From: Watersipora subatra
Taxonomy: Eukaryota > Bryozoa > Gymnolaemata > Cheilostomatida > Watersiporidae
Direction: 5' to 3'
Assembly (NCBI RefSeq): GCF_963576615.1
Contig: NC_088711.1
Coordinates: 63,087,248 to 63,151,247 of the forward strand
Length of the DNA stretch: 64,000 bases
Part shown: piece by piece, positions 1 to 11,399 of the stretch
Numbering within the stretch: position 1 is the stretch's first letter
How the letters are laid out: each line of letters opens with the position of its first letter
Notes under the pieces: model-generated
What the model saw: only the letters and a program-made list of their open reading frames with translations
What the model was told of the DNA's origin: nothing
The model's database searches: none
Translations under genes and position numbers: made by a program

Positions 1-476
1 CTGTAATGCTAGAGGCAGTTTCAATCATTCAGCCATGCATGCAATACTCAGGAAAAATTAGAACTAGAGTTGAATTGTTTGTTCCAATATAAATGCCCCC
101 CTCAGGCTATGATTGGCCATTTCCATTTGAAGCATTTTTTGAGTTATCGCTATGAAACAAGCATTGGTAGCATCAAGAACTCAAGAGGTCCGGAGTTTAC
201 GTCTGACCATCCAACTTTTTGAGAAAGGTCTTTCTTTCTATTTAGGACTTTGCTTCATTGCTCAAGTGTGTTACCTGTTTCTATACTCCATGGTGGTGGT
301 GGAGACACCAGACAGACTTGTTTCAATCCATCAGTTCAAATTTTCTGTTTTGTTAAAGTGCTCCATGCTACTAAATGTACTTGGCCAGGCTTGCTATTGG
401 TCAATCTTTGTGACAAAACGAGAACTGTCTGTAGTGGTTGGCTTCTGTTTTTGTTAGCTCTGCATTGGTATTGTAG
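1..476 (+). other. Intron of PANK upstream of the first visible exon
   Basis: This stretch precedes the acceptor (pyrimidine-rich, ending ...ttgtag at 471-476) of the first recognisable PANK exon. A 101-codon open frame at 152-457 shows no resemblance to the PANK segment that should precede GGGTF, and its frame does not join the exon. I treat it as intronic. No other signal was seen. Confidence 0.5.
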
Positions 477-3400
477 TATCGGAGGAGGAACATTCCTCGG
501 TTTGTGTGCTGCCTTGACTGGCTGTGGATCCTTTGAGGAAGCCATCGACTTGGCATCGACCGGTGACAATGCAAGATGTGACAAACTAGTCAGTGATATC
601 TATGGCGGCGACTATGATAAGTTCAGCCTTCCAGGACATCTAGTAGCTAGTAGGTGAGAGCTTACTAACCTGGTTTTTTACATCTCCCATTTCTAATTGT
701 AACAATTAGAAAACTGCACCATTTGTTTCTCACAAGATATTATTGCAATCCACTCATTTTTGTGCCATTTTCAACTCGGCAATTATAGGCGCGCCTTGTT
801 GTTTTCAGCACTGTTGATATATCGTCTGATATAAATCATGGTTTCTACCTGCCATATTAACATTAGCTTAGGTTTATTTGAAAATGTCATGCATTTTTAG
901 TTGCTCATATTTCTTTACTCCAATTTCTCGACTGCAATTCTGAGCAGTTTTTCTGCAAAAAAGTTGTGTAATTTTTCAGCCACCTTTAGCATAGTGACTT
1001 ATAGTTAGTAACTAACAGCAGTGGACTGAAAGATGTAAGGCTTAAGTCAAAGATATTTGCCGTTTTCCTATGCATTCAGTAAATTGGAAAATATCTTAAT
1101 ATATCTTCTGTGAAAGATCAACATAGGCGCACACGCATTAAATCTCCTGTAACTGATTAGTCAATTTTCCAAAAAATTAACCTAATGCTCCAGTATGATT
1201 AACTCCATCTGGTATGTCTCATTTTCTTTGTTGCTAACATGCAAATAGCATGACACAAGACCAGTTGAAACCTGGCAGCATGCCTGCGAGTGTAGACTTT
1301 AAGCACCTGCTTCAAGCTGCAGGGTTTTGAAACAAAGTGTCAAGTTATAGTCAACTATTGTAAGGAAAACATAACTAGTTTAAATAAAATTCTGCACGTA
1401 TGCGTACCATAAATTCCAACGTATCAATCGAAAATTTGACATCAAATTTCACGCTCAAAAATCCTTCCTCGACTTATACCGCGGTGACGTGTTAGTGACT
1501 CGAAAAACATGTCTTGATTTTCTCTTAAATGCGTATTATCAGGGATGGCAGTTTCGTTCTATTGGCAAGGCGGTCCAATATGATAGTGAAGTATTGTTTT
1601 GTGCCTTGTGATCTTCAATAGAACTGTCGTATTCGTTCTTTTGTTAATGGTTGTTGCCGATGGCATCAAAAAATATGTGCGTTTTTGCTGATGGCATTTT
1701 TTAATGCCATTTTCTCAGCTACAAATCGCCTGCCTCTGATGCCGACTGAACTATTAGCAATCAATTGATTAAAGCCAGAAAAGGGGGTCGACTTATACGG
1801 CAGGTACATGTCAAAATCAGGATTGTTAAACCAAACTTACTCGACTTCGACTTACACACCGGGTCGACTTGGGCACCAGAATTTACGGTAACTGTTTCTC
1901 AAAGCGCATTCTGTTAAGTTTCGGTTCAATGTGATTGGTTGAAAACGTCACAGGCTTGTTATTAGTTGATTTAGGGATGAAATGTTCTGCTCGTTATCTA
2001 GCTTTGGATATATGATGGACCCAGAGAGAATGAAGTCTGCAAGTACTGCTGACATGGCGAGGTCGTGTCTAGCTATGATCACATACAATATCTCTTCCCT
2101 CGCCAGGCTCAACGCTGAGAAACTGGTAATTCCTATCCTCTAACGTTATGTTATTGCAATCGGTCTGGCAAAATATAAATATACCCATGATGTTTGTGTG
2201 TCAAGGCCACTGACAAAAGGCTTATTCATAAGGCTGTTCGCTTCTTAAATCAAAACCTAAATGTTCACTTAAAATAGCTTAAAAAACTATAGCTATGAAA
2301 ACTTTTCCAAAGGCCACCGACAAAAGGCTGAAGTCTGGTTCACACTATATCATCGTGTGTCGGCATTTTTTTCCGGCATTCATCGTCGATTATGTGAACC
2401 GTAAACCAATGGCATCGACGAAGCAACATGGATACGTCGGAAAAGTTTGCAGCTGTCAAACTTTCCTGATATTCCGCCAAGCGTCGGTGACCGTCTGTAC
2501 AATGTGACCTGTTTCAACTATCGTAATTCACGGTTTATTGTATTCACATTTATTTATTTATTTTCGTTTATGACAGTTGCTGCGGGTCTAATATTTGATT
2601 CAAACACGCAAAAACAAAGAAGTTTTTTCGCGAAAAATTAACAAAAAACTGAGAACAGTATGTCTCGGAGTATTCCCTTATGCAAACGGGGATGTGTTTA
2701 TGATAATGTGAACATTGTTATCATCGACCGTCACCGAAGTATTGTGGCATCAACATCAAGATACAGCGATTTAGTGTGAACCGGCCTTGTAAGGCTGTTC
2801 GCTTCCTAAAGGCAAACCTAAATGTTCCTCAATGTGTCCTAAATATTCACTTAATTATAGCAATGAAACCTGGAAGTCTATTGTAGTACATACACATTAT
2901 GATCTATATGACTCTGCAATGTATACCAGGCTCAAAACCTTTTGTGCTTAATACTGTTACTGTTTTTAATAGTATGTAGAGATTTAGTATTATTTGAAAA
3001 CAAATTTAAGTTTAAATTGCACTTTATATGAAAGCTAAATGACTGATAATGATTTACTCAGTCACAAAAAGGAAACATATTTAACATACATAAATATACA
3101 TAAATTCCTTCATCATGGTCAATAATAGTTCTCTCTGTTGGGTTTCTGTTCTAGTAGACCTGGTTCGTTATCATCTTTGGTCTACATTGTAAATGTAGTT
3201 GATGTGCTCAACAATATATTTTATAAAGTAAGTTCCCACTGTAATGTGAAAGGTTATGTGAAAAGGAACCATGTTTAACTTGTTTAAGATTATTTCTTGA
3301 GATTACCAGCTGAGGGTACTGGGCTTCAAGAAAAATATATTGCTTGCTATGCCGTTATTGAACCTACTCTTTTTTAACTAATTTATATTGAACTGTTGGA

Positions 3401-6400
3401 ATGTTACATTCGATGGGTTTTACAGGATATGGAAAGAGTTGTGTTTGTTGGAAACTTTCTGAGGAGGAATACATTGTCGATGAGGCTGTTGTCTCATGCG
3501 ATGGACTATTGGTCTAAGAAGTCTATGAAGGCATTATTCCTACAACATGAGGTATCTACTAGTACGCCACTAAGTTTTTATGTTTAACACTAGGGATCGC
3601 CGCAAGGCAATTGAAGCAAGGCTTAAAAGTGTGCGTATCTCAGTCAAAACAAAAGTGTCCCCTTGAGCCAGAACGCAACTAGTAAAAGATTTATGTCATT
3701 TCAGCTATTTTTTGCTTTACAGTTTCTTGGTTCCATTCGTTGAAATTCAATCAAGAGGAGAAATAAAGTAAACTACCATTAACTCTTTCGCTACCGCATT
3801 AAATTCTGACCGAACGATTGTTCTTCCCGAATTAATTCAAACGGATTTTCGAAAAACCGATATACTGTTACTAGTATTCAAGCAATATTTCGAGAATCAA
3901 AACAGATATCGTTTCCCTGTAAAATGCATCTTATTCAGAGCAAAATTCTCTACAAGATAAGTACAAAATTGTTTAGTAAATCCCACTCTCGCAAACTTTC
4001 TAATGCTTTCTTTGCGTTGAACGATTGCAGTGTGTTTCTTATTGTCATAACGATCTGGTTTCCCGTATCGAAAAAACAATTAGAAGCGGAACCATTGAGT
4101 CGAAAAATCTTTCATTGGTTGCACATGATAGGCAACCAGGTTGTTTCACTGGAGACAAAATTTGATTAGTCTAGTTAATGTAAGGGCTTCATAATGAAAA
4201 CAAAAGTAAAACCCTATTGATAAGCCGATACATCGACTTACGGTCAGTACTTACATTATTGCGAAAGTCGATATACCGGCTTGCGGTAGCGAAAGAGCCA
4301 AGCTCGGTGATGCCGGGACTTCTTTTACTTGTCGATCCGCCAACCCGCAGGTTGGCGTTTACGATGCTGCTTTTCAGGTACCAGACAGAGATTGGAAACC
4401 CGACATTTTAGAAATCTGGTGAAAAGCACTGAGCATATGCATGCGATGTTTGAATAAAATCAGCCAAAAAGCTTGGAAACGCAGTGTTTATGTGGACAGA
4501 CACACAATGACAAAGTGACAGTTATTAATACGGATCTTTGCTCCTCTTATAGCGTTGTCCAACTTGAGTAAGACTGAAGCTGTTTGGTTTGCAAGGTTTG
4601 TTTGCTGCGACTCGTTCTCCGATCGAAGTAAACAAACTAAAGCTTTCGACTAAAGCTTCGGTCGACGCAAGCGTTAGATTTATTACTGTGTTGCGACCCC
4701 TCAAGGTTAACTTACCGCGATGTAACCGGCTGAGTGCGGAAGTTACAGAGAAAATTCTCTTAAGATGATACCTTGTCGGTAGGGCAAGACACTTCTCAAT
4801 TAGTTAGGTTGAAAGGTGTCAGCCATGACACGTATAATGATTGACTTATACCATCCGCTAACCACTAATAAACGCGATGTACCATCACAATGTATACAGA
4901 ATCCCTCACCTCAATTTTACTGCTCTATCATGTGTGTCACCTATAGAGGACTAAGAGACAGACGTTTGAGATCATAAATTTAGAAATATTTTGAGCTAAC
5001 AAAGATGCAGGCTATTAGTCTTAGAACCCTTTTATGCTGACTGCAAGATTAAACAGAAAACAAGTGTTGCTGGGCTAGCTCGTCATTTTTCTAAGGCTAA
5101 GGTCATTTTTCGAAGGCTACATGAGTGAAAGTTATTCGTAATAATTGTTTAAGGTGCAGCGTTATTTTTTATCCTCCGGAAAAAAAAAGGAAAAATAAAC
5201 AAGCAAATCAGTCTAGATCACAATTTTGAGAGAATAAAACAAAAGTTTGGGAATTTGGTTTTCTGTGTTGTTACAACACAGAGAAATGTGCCAAGATATG
5301 TCTGATTGTAATCAGAAAGATGCACCTCCGCTTGCTTTAAGGACTATTGCCTTTCATCAATATGTTGATAGGTTGTTGTGAAGGCAGTGTAGCAATTCGA
5401 GTTGAAATCCACCCACATACTGCAGGGCGCAGGCTATATGATTAAACGTGAAAGAAATCTGGGGCAACGCCAGGCTTAATGCTAGTATTGCATAGTTTCA
5501 GACAATGATATCTTCATATTTCATAGTTTCAGACAATGATATCTTCATATTTCATAGTTTCAGACAATGATATCTTCATATTTCATAGTTTCAGACAATG
5601 ATATCTTCATATTTCACAGTTTCAGACAATGGTATCTTCATATTTCATAGTTTCAGACAATGATATCTTCATATTTCATAGTTCCAGACAATGATATCTT
5701 CATATTTCATAGTTTCAGACAATGATATCTTCATATTTCATAGTTTCAGACAATGATATCTTCATATTTCATAGTTTCAAACAATGATATCTTCATATTT
5801 CATAGTTTCAGACAATGATATCTTCATATTTCACAGTTTCAGACAATGGTATCTTCATATTTCATAGTTTCAGACAATGATATCTTCATATTTCATAGTT
5901 CCAGACAATGATATCTTCATATTTCATAGTTTCAGACAATGATATCTTCATATTTCATAGTTTCAGACAATGATATCTTCATATTTCACAGTTTCAGACA
6001 ATGGTATCTTCATATTTCATAGTTTCAGACAATGATATCTTCATATTTCATAGTTCCAGACAATGATATCTTCATATTTCATAGTTTCAGACAATGATAT
6101 CTTCATATTTCACAGTTTCAGACAATGATATCTTCATATTTCATAGTTCCAGACAATGATATCTTCATATTTCATAGTTCCAGACAATGATATCTTCATA
6201 TTTCATAGTTTCAGACAATGATATCTTCATATTTCATAGTTTCAGACAATGATATCTTCATATTTCATAGTTTCAGACAATGATATCTTCATATTGCATA
6301 GTTTCAGACAATGATATCTTCATATTGCATAGTTTCAGACAATGATATCTTCATATTGCATAGTTTCAGACAATGATATCTTCATATTTCATAGTTTCAG

Positions 6401-6873
6401 ACAATGATATCTTCATATTGCATAGATTTGGACAATGATATCTTCATATTGCATAGATTTGGACAATGATAGGTATATTCATATTGCACAGATTTGGACA
6501 ATGATATTTTCATATTGCATAGATTTGGACAATGATATTTTCATATTGCATAGATTTGGACAATGATATCTTCATATTGCATAGATTTGGACAATGATAT
6601 TTTCATATTGCATAGATTTTGACAATGATATTTTCATATTGCATAGATTTCGACATTGATATCTTCATACTGCATAGATTTGTACAGTGATATCTTCATA
6701 TTGCATAGTTTGGTAGTAATGCCTATGTATCTCATGCATACTACCAATAGCCTTGCATACAAGATGTAAGTGACAACTGGAGATTAACTGTTGATAACTT
6801 TTCTCAGGGCTACTTTGGAGCTGTTGGGTCTCTTTTGGAGTTAATTAACCCGCAGTTTACTGACCAGTACTAG
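477..6873 (+). CDS. PANK: Pantothenate kinase (PANK1/2/3 family), 3' part of gene, four exons
   Basis: Pantothenate kinase phosphorylates vitamin B5 with ATP, the first and rate-setting step of coenzyme A synthesis. Exons read: 477-653, 2002-2125, 3426-3551 and 6808-6870 plus stop TAG 6871-6873. All have AG/GT borders and matching phases (2, 0, 0). Family landmarks in order: GGGTFLGL (nucleotide-binding glycine run), [45 protein letters not shown], then [12 protein letters not shown] just before the stop, as in animal PANKs. The N-terminal half with the catalytic Glu lies upstream of the window. The last intron (3552-6807) carries a foldback element and a 31-bp satellite. The C-terminus runs a few residues past the conserved LLEL, and its final codons and stop lie in a second 31-bp repeat. 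Family assignment is secure; which vertebrate paralogue is closest cannot be told here. Confidence 0.95.
2333..2790. mobile_element. Short inverted-terminal-repeat element in PANK intron
   Basis: The segment opens with tctggttcacactatat and closes with tagtgtgaaccggcc, which are inverted copies of each other. Around it, a run beginning aaggctgttcgctt occurs at about 2230 and again at about 2792, so flanking sequence is duplicated too. No coding capacity. It looks like a non-autonomous element (MITE); the superfamily is not identifiable by eye. Confidence 0.45.
3783..4297. mobile_element. Foldback/MITE, 515 bp, in PANK last intron
   Basis: Terminal inverted repeats ctctttcgctaccgca (3783-3798) and its reverse complement (4282-4297) bound a non-coding 515-bp segment. 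No convincing target-site duplication was seen. Likely a non-autonomous DNA transposon. Confidence 0.55.
5489..6716. repeat. 31-bp satellite array, about 39 copies, in PANK last intron
   Basis: Head-to-tail units of 31 bp, each containing the palindrome gatatc within gacaatgatatcttcata. Two sub-types are ordered along the array: the 5' part carries catagtttcagac and the 3' part (from about 6420) catagatttggac, with increasing divergence. In the 5' part a three-unit block (cacagttt/ggtatc unit, standard unit, catagttcc unit) recurs starting at 5615, 5832 and 5987. No spacers, so this is not a CRISPR array. Confidence 0.97.
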
Positions 6874-6985
6874 CCAAGCACTTGCCATCGTTGACAAGTA
6901 CTAGCCAAGCATCTGCCATCGTTGACCAGTACTAGCCAAGCACCTACCGTTGTTGATCAGTACCGATTCAAGCATCGGCTGTTAC
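6864..6985 (+). repeat. Three and a half copies of a second 31-bp repeat spanning the PANK stop codon
   Basis: Units at 6864-6894, 6895-6925 and 6926-6956, then a decayed fourth. Each begins with a variant of ccagtactagccaagca. The first unit supplies the last PANK codons and the TAG stop; the second and third repeat the same in-frame sequence in the 3' UTR. Confidence 0.85.
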
Positions 6986-7356
6986 ATAGCGACATTCCAA
7001 CTTCTTCCACACTACTTGTAGTAGATATTACTAGTCCAGTATAGCTTTTTATATAACTATAAAATTTTCAATGATATTTCTTATTTATACTGAACTGTGT
7101 TAAAACTAATTGCTATTGATGATATTGCTAATCGTAGGTAATATTACTTTGTATATAGGTAGCGCCATAATTCTATATTATTTATCAGTGTATGACAACT
7201 CCGAGCTACTTTGAGTTTTCAGTTCTTTTCACTATATTGCTATATTGTTTACTATGTAGACAAATGTGCGAGAGTTAAGTGTTCATGCCTTTTTCTATCA
7301 TCTCCAATTATTTTTCTGTGATACATCTCATCATTATGTCTACACTTTCAGACCAA

Positions 7357-7362
7357 AATAAA
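7357..7362 (+). promoter_or_regulatory. Possible poly(A) signal for PANK
   Basis: AATAAA about 480 bp after the PANK stop, in non-coding sequence. Position is plausible for a 3' UTR end; no transcript evidence. Confidence 0.35.
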
Positions 7363-8052
7363 CTATCTTTAGAAATAGCTTTAGAGGTAAGTCAGCACCA
7401 AAGGCTGGCTTGCCATGTTGCCGTGTGACATATGTGCATCCCTGTGTAGATAATCAGATTACTCGTCATCGCCATACAATCTATAGGTAATGTCCAATGA
7501 ATTATGGAGATCTAATAAGCGACTTATTTAATAAAAGCTCTTCTCATTAGCTTTCCTTAGGGAAATCACTCTAACTGAGGTTATGTAACTTACTGGTTCC
7601 TCCAATATTGGATTACTGTCCTTGGAGTCTCTTCAGACAATATAAACCATGACTGACATTTGTCGCCTGAGGACTGTGCAGGCACACTTCATCTGACATT
7701 TGCTGGCAGGTATGTAATAACGCTTCTAACTGTGATTTCTGTCACTTGGCAATAATATTCAATCCATTGACAGTGGTTGACACCGCTTTACAGGTACTTG
7801 ATAGTCCTAATTTAATATATCATAGTTTTATTTATTAGTTGTCTAAATTTTCATGTGACCCACCTGATTGTGGATATGTGTTGTGTTTTAGTTAATTATA
7901 TCATTGTGTTACATAAATTTCAAGATGATTCACTCATATTGTTTACTCCAATATCTTGAAAAATGACACCTTACAATGGAACCCTTATTCATCGCTGATA
8001 CATGTTGGCATTCTGCAGAATGAACGATACATAAAGCCTCCTGGTGGCGAGC

Positions 8053-8487
8053 ATGGTTCAACTCTTCTACCATGACGCTCGAGGCAAGAGCATCCGGAAA
8101 TTGCTGAGGTATGAAGGTATTCCGCTGCATGTGAACATATTTCCAGAGGAGAACTTTGGTACGAGTTTATCATGGCACTGGGTTATCACTGTGAGTAAAT
8201 GGCAAAACAAGGCACAGGTTTTGGAGATATATGGCAACCATTGCAGACAGAGCAAAGCCAAAGTCAAGGTTCTTCCCGAGGGCAATGTGGTCATCAAAGG
8301 GAGTTTTAAAAAGTCTAAAGGCAAGCTTGGGGAGCACCCGGAACGGTCAGACAAGTTTGAGCTCAGGCTATGCACTGCAGTGTATGAGGAAGACTTTCAG
8401 CTGGGCTACAGCATGACAGGAAGTCTGGTAGAGACGGGGAGATTTCCAGCCTCACATTTGGCTATTGTTAAGAGAAAGGGCTACTAA
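8053..8487 (+). CDS. Single-exon ORF, 144 aa, unknown function
   Basis: I do not recognise this protein. The ATG at 8053 has a good initiation context (A at -3, G at +4), and an in-frame TAA lies at 8032-8034, so the ORF is probably complete in one exon. Starts MVQLFYHDARGKSIRK, rich in Lys/Arg/Gly with scattered aromatics; no signal peptide or membrane segment. The middle (AKVKVLPEGNVVIKGSFKK) reads like beta strands. It ends KRKGY, and AATAAA follows at 8729-8734. A GTG at 8044 extends the frame by three codons but is unlikely to initiate in an animal. It could be a retrogene, a lineage-specific gene, or the terminal exon of a longer gene. A different frame ending in NERYIKPPGGEHG crosses its start and might be the tail of another exon. 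Confidence 0.5.
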   Translation: MVQLFYHDARGKSIRKLLRYEGIPLHVNIFPEENFGTSLSWHWVITVSKWQNKAQVLEIYGNHCRQSKAKVKVLPEGNVVIKGSFKKSKGKLGEHPERSDKFELRLCTAVYEEDFQLGYSMTGSLVETGRFPASHLAIVKRKGY

Positions 8488-8728
8488 ATGTAACATTCCT
8501 TCATTCAGAATGTAGAGAAGATGAACATGCATCAAAATTTTGTATAATTGGTCAGTCTAACTGCTCCTTTTTATCTGAGACAATTTCTATTTTCTTGCAT
8601 GAAAAACTCAACATTTGACCATATAGCCTAAGTTCTCCGCCAATCAGAGTTAAGCTTGTGAACTGCGAGCGAGTCATCTTCCTCGATGTGACACTTCAAT
8701 AACAGGCTCACTTGAAGTTCAGGTTATT

Positions 8729-8734
8729 AATAAA
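8729..8734 (+). promoter_or_regulatory. Possible poly(A) signal after the 144-aa ORF
   Basis: AATAAA 242 bp downstream of the TAA stop of the unknown ORF, on the same strand. Confidence 0.35.
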
Positions 8735-8764
8735 GAACATGTAACGATTGTAATTATTAATTTA

Positions 8765-9342
8765 CAGTCATGTGCAAAAGTATAAGACCACCTACAACAA
8801 TCTAGTATTTCTGAAATATATATAACAAGTTGTAATGTGTTTTAAAAAAGCACAAGAGCATGAAAACTTGACATCAGAATCTCCTCCATCTGTTTTTTTG
8901 TACTAGTTGTTAAAAACAATCGACTGCTACGTTGCTAAGCAGTGTTTAATGTAAATATTCTTTTACTAAATGCTATTTTGAGAAATGAGTGGTTAAACTT
9001 GCAAAAATGACTGAATCAATTATACCGCTAGGAAGGTAAAAATGTCAAACATTTAAAAATTTCAAAAAATTTAACATAATGGTTTGAAAGAGAGAATTAC
9101 CCCCTATTAACTTTGGCTAATGTTTTACTCCTATGAAGCAGATCTCAGCGCGAAAGAGTATTATATCATTAGGAGGAATAAATTTAATCCACAAATATTA
9201 CAATAACATCACAGAAAAGTGTACATTTTTAAGATTAGAATGGTACATACGGTAACTTTTAGTTGACTATATTGGGCTTAATGTTCAAGTATACAAAAAT
9301 CATGAAATTTATTGTGTGGTCCTATACTTTTGCGCATCAGTG
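8765..9342. mobile_element. Tc1/mariner-like MITE, about 578 bp
   Basis: Inverted ends: cagtcatgtgcaaaagtata at the left and its near reverse complement (tatacttttgcgcatcagtg) at the right. The left end follows a TA dinucleotide, and CAGT-type termini with gtgcaaaagtat are typical of Tc1/mariner derivatives. The interior is AT-rich and non-coding. Confidence 0.7.
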
Positions 9343-10506
9343 CAGTCATTATTGTCAAATTTCCTGTTGCCAAGTGACCTATTCCGCTACTTCGCCATAA
9401 AATGCAGTAAGTTTTGTCTTTATTGTGAGCAGATTTTCTGACATGCCTGACTGATAGTCTTCGCTTGGAAAAGCAATCTAATTTCAGGACTGACTAATTA
9501 TATCAATGGCTCTACATAATGCAATAAAATCGTAAGGTCAGTGTCGCAGCTGCAGGCCACTGTTGTCAGGTTGCTTAGATTTCTCATGCACTTCTCGTCA
9601 GCTATTCCATAATTGATTTGAACGATTTTCTTTTAGTTTCATCATGCCAGCAAAACTAGCATCAACAATGTTTCCTTCTGTCCTCTTTTTAAGCTTGAAC
9701 ACACCCTAAACTAAACATACATGTGTGTCTTATAGGATATTTAGTTTTAATAGATAAACGCTTCTAAAATACATGTTAAAAGGCATCGATAAGAAATGGT
9801 GAATAATTGCTGGCGCTCAATTGCATCAGCGTACGTCAGGGACATCATAGTTTCAGTATATTTTCAATAGGGCAAATGATACTTGCTTCCTTTCACTCTC
9901 CCTGAAAGGTTTGACTGGCGGGACTCGTGTTAGGGTCTGCTGCTCCAAAAGTTATGTCTAATGACTTGTCTTGGTTTTACGGCTGTTTACAGAAATATGA
10001 TAGAAATTATATCATCAAAGTTTTTAATAAAGTACCATTTTATGATTGAACGTAAAAGTGATACGAAGTCTTTCATAGTTGTAAACCAAAATTCTCTGAG
10101 ACAATACTTTCCATATAGCCTATGGCCAGTAAATTGTATTACCCTACCCGTTCCTTGAACTTCTCTATAATTTTTACTAACATTTTTAATACCAGCCTTT
10201 GGCTAGCATTTTTTTACCCTCTCATTAGCATAAATGATATGGTTGATTTCTGAGTTACACCAGTCCATGGAAATGCTGAGGTTATATCGAATCAAATCTC
10301 TTTAGATGGAATCACCAAGCATCTGGAAATCTGTTTTCTAATTATTATGTCATCAAAGCTGAATTTCATTTGCTAACAACAGCAGCCTTTTTACAAGAGT
10401 ACTGATTGATATCAGAATGTTGCTGCCTTTAACAGTTAGTTTTCACAAAGTTATCCATGGTATTTTTATCCGGCACGATGAGATTGTAAAAATGTGGTAA
10501 TCTTAA

Positions 10507-11380
10507 AGGTTGACTTGCAACAAAATTCACCTTACCGTTATTTGACATGAAAGATTCACCATGTCATACTCTGTTGTGTCGTAGGTGCAAAATATGTGGA
10601 AAGGTGATTACAAGCTCTTAAAAGCTCAAAAACGAATAGAAAATCGCAGCCACACGAGACCGCCGTAGTTTGGATTCCCTTTCCAAAACGGCTCAAATGT
10701 GATGTAGTGGTGAGAGATGGTTTCTGTTTACACTTTCTTGCAACCTTATTCGTCGAAATATTTTCACAAATATACTTCACGCATTCAATAAAACTATGTC
10801 TATTGTTCTTACGCGTCTGTTTTATCGTCATTGTAATGCTGTCACTTTTAGCACTGATATCTTATAACTTACCGTAAAAAATCGTTAAACTTTTTAACCT
10901 TAGCTCGAAGAAGTACATATCATTGTCTGATAATCATGACGAGCCTGTTGGTCACCTGTGATAATCGAAAAGTGCTGCAAAAATTATTTGCGAAGTATTG
11001 GGTCACATGATCAGATTACGACTTGACGATTGAATAATGCCGAAACAAAACTGTAAAGTAGCAAGCATCTATATTTGATACGGGGTCTTCGGTAAACCCG
11101 AAGTGTTTGTCATAAACTAGTACTACGATAAGTTTTATATTGAGCTTTGTATTGGCCTTTGAATTCACGTGAGAACATACGTGATAAGACGATAACCAAA
11201 TTTCGTGGTTACGTCATCGAAATAAGGAGATTCCAATCTACGGCGGCTTTTCGTTTTTGAGCTTTTAAGAGCTTGTAATCTCATTTCCACATATTTGGCA
11301 CTTACAACACAACAGAGTAAGACATGGTGAATCTTTTGATACCAAATAACTGTAATGTGAATTTTGTTGCAAGTCAACTT
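10507..11380. mobile_element. TTAA-flanked foldback element, 874 bp, long terminal inverted repeats
   Basis: TTAA at 10503-10506 and 11381-11384 flank inverted arms of roughly 150 bp beginning aggttgacttgcaacaaaat; the right arm ends attttgttgcaagtcaactt. Both arms also share, inverted, a gctcttaaaagctcaaaaac-like stretch. TTAA target duplication is the piggyBac hallmark. The ORFs at 10556-10831 and 11165-11377 (minus) are products of the arms, not genes. Confidence 0.75.
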
Positions 11381-11399
11381 TTAAGTATACATATTTACA

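Noticed and set aside
152-457. Plus-strand ORF of 101 codons before the first PANK exon
   Set aside because: Does not resemble the PANK region expected there and is not in phase with the exon; intronic.
5489-6716. CRISPR-like direct repeats
   Set aside because: Units are strictly head-to-tail without unique spacers, in a eukaryotic intron; this is a satellite.
8019-8077. Alternative frame NERYIKPPGGEHGSTLLP as a terminal exon of another gene
   Set aside because: Has an acceptor-like ctgcag before it and a stop after, but no upstream partner exon could be found; too short to call.
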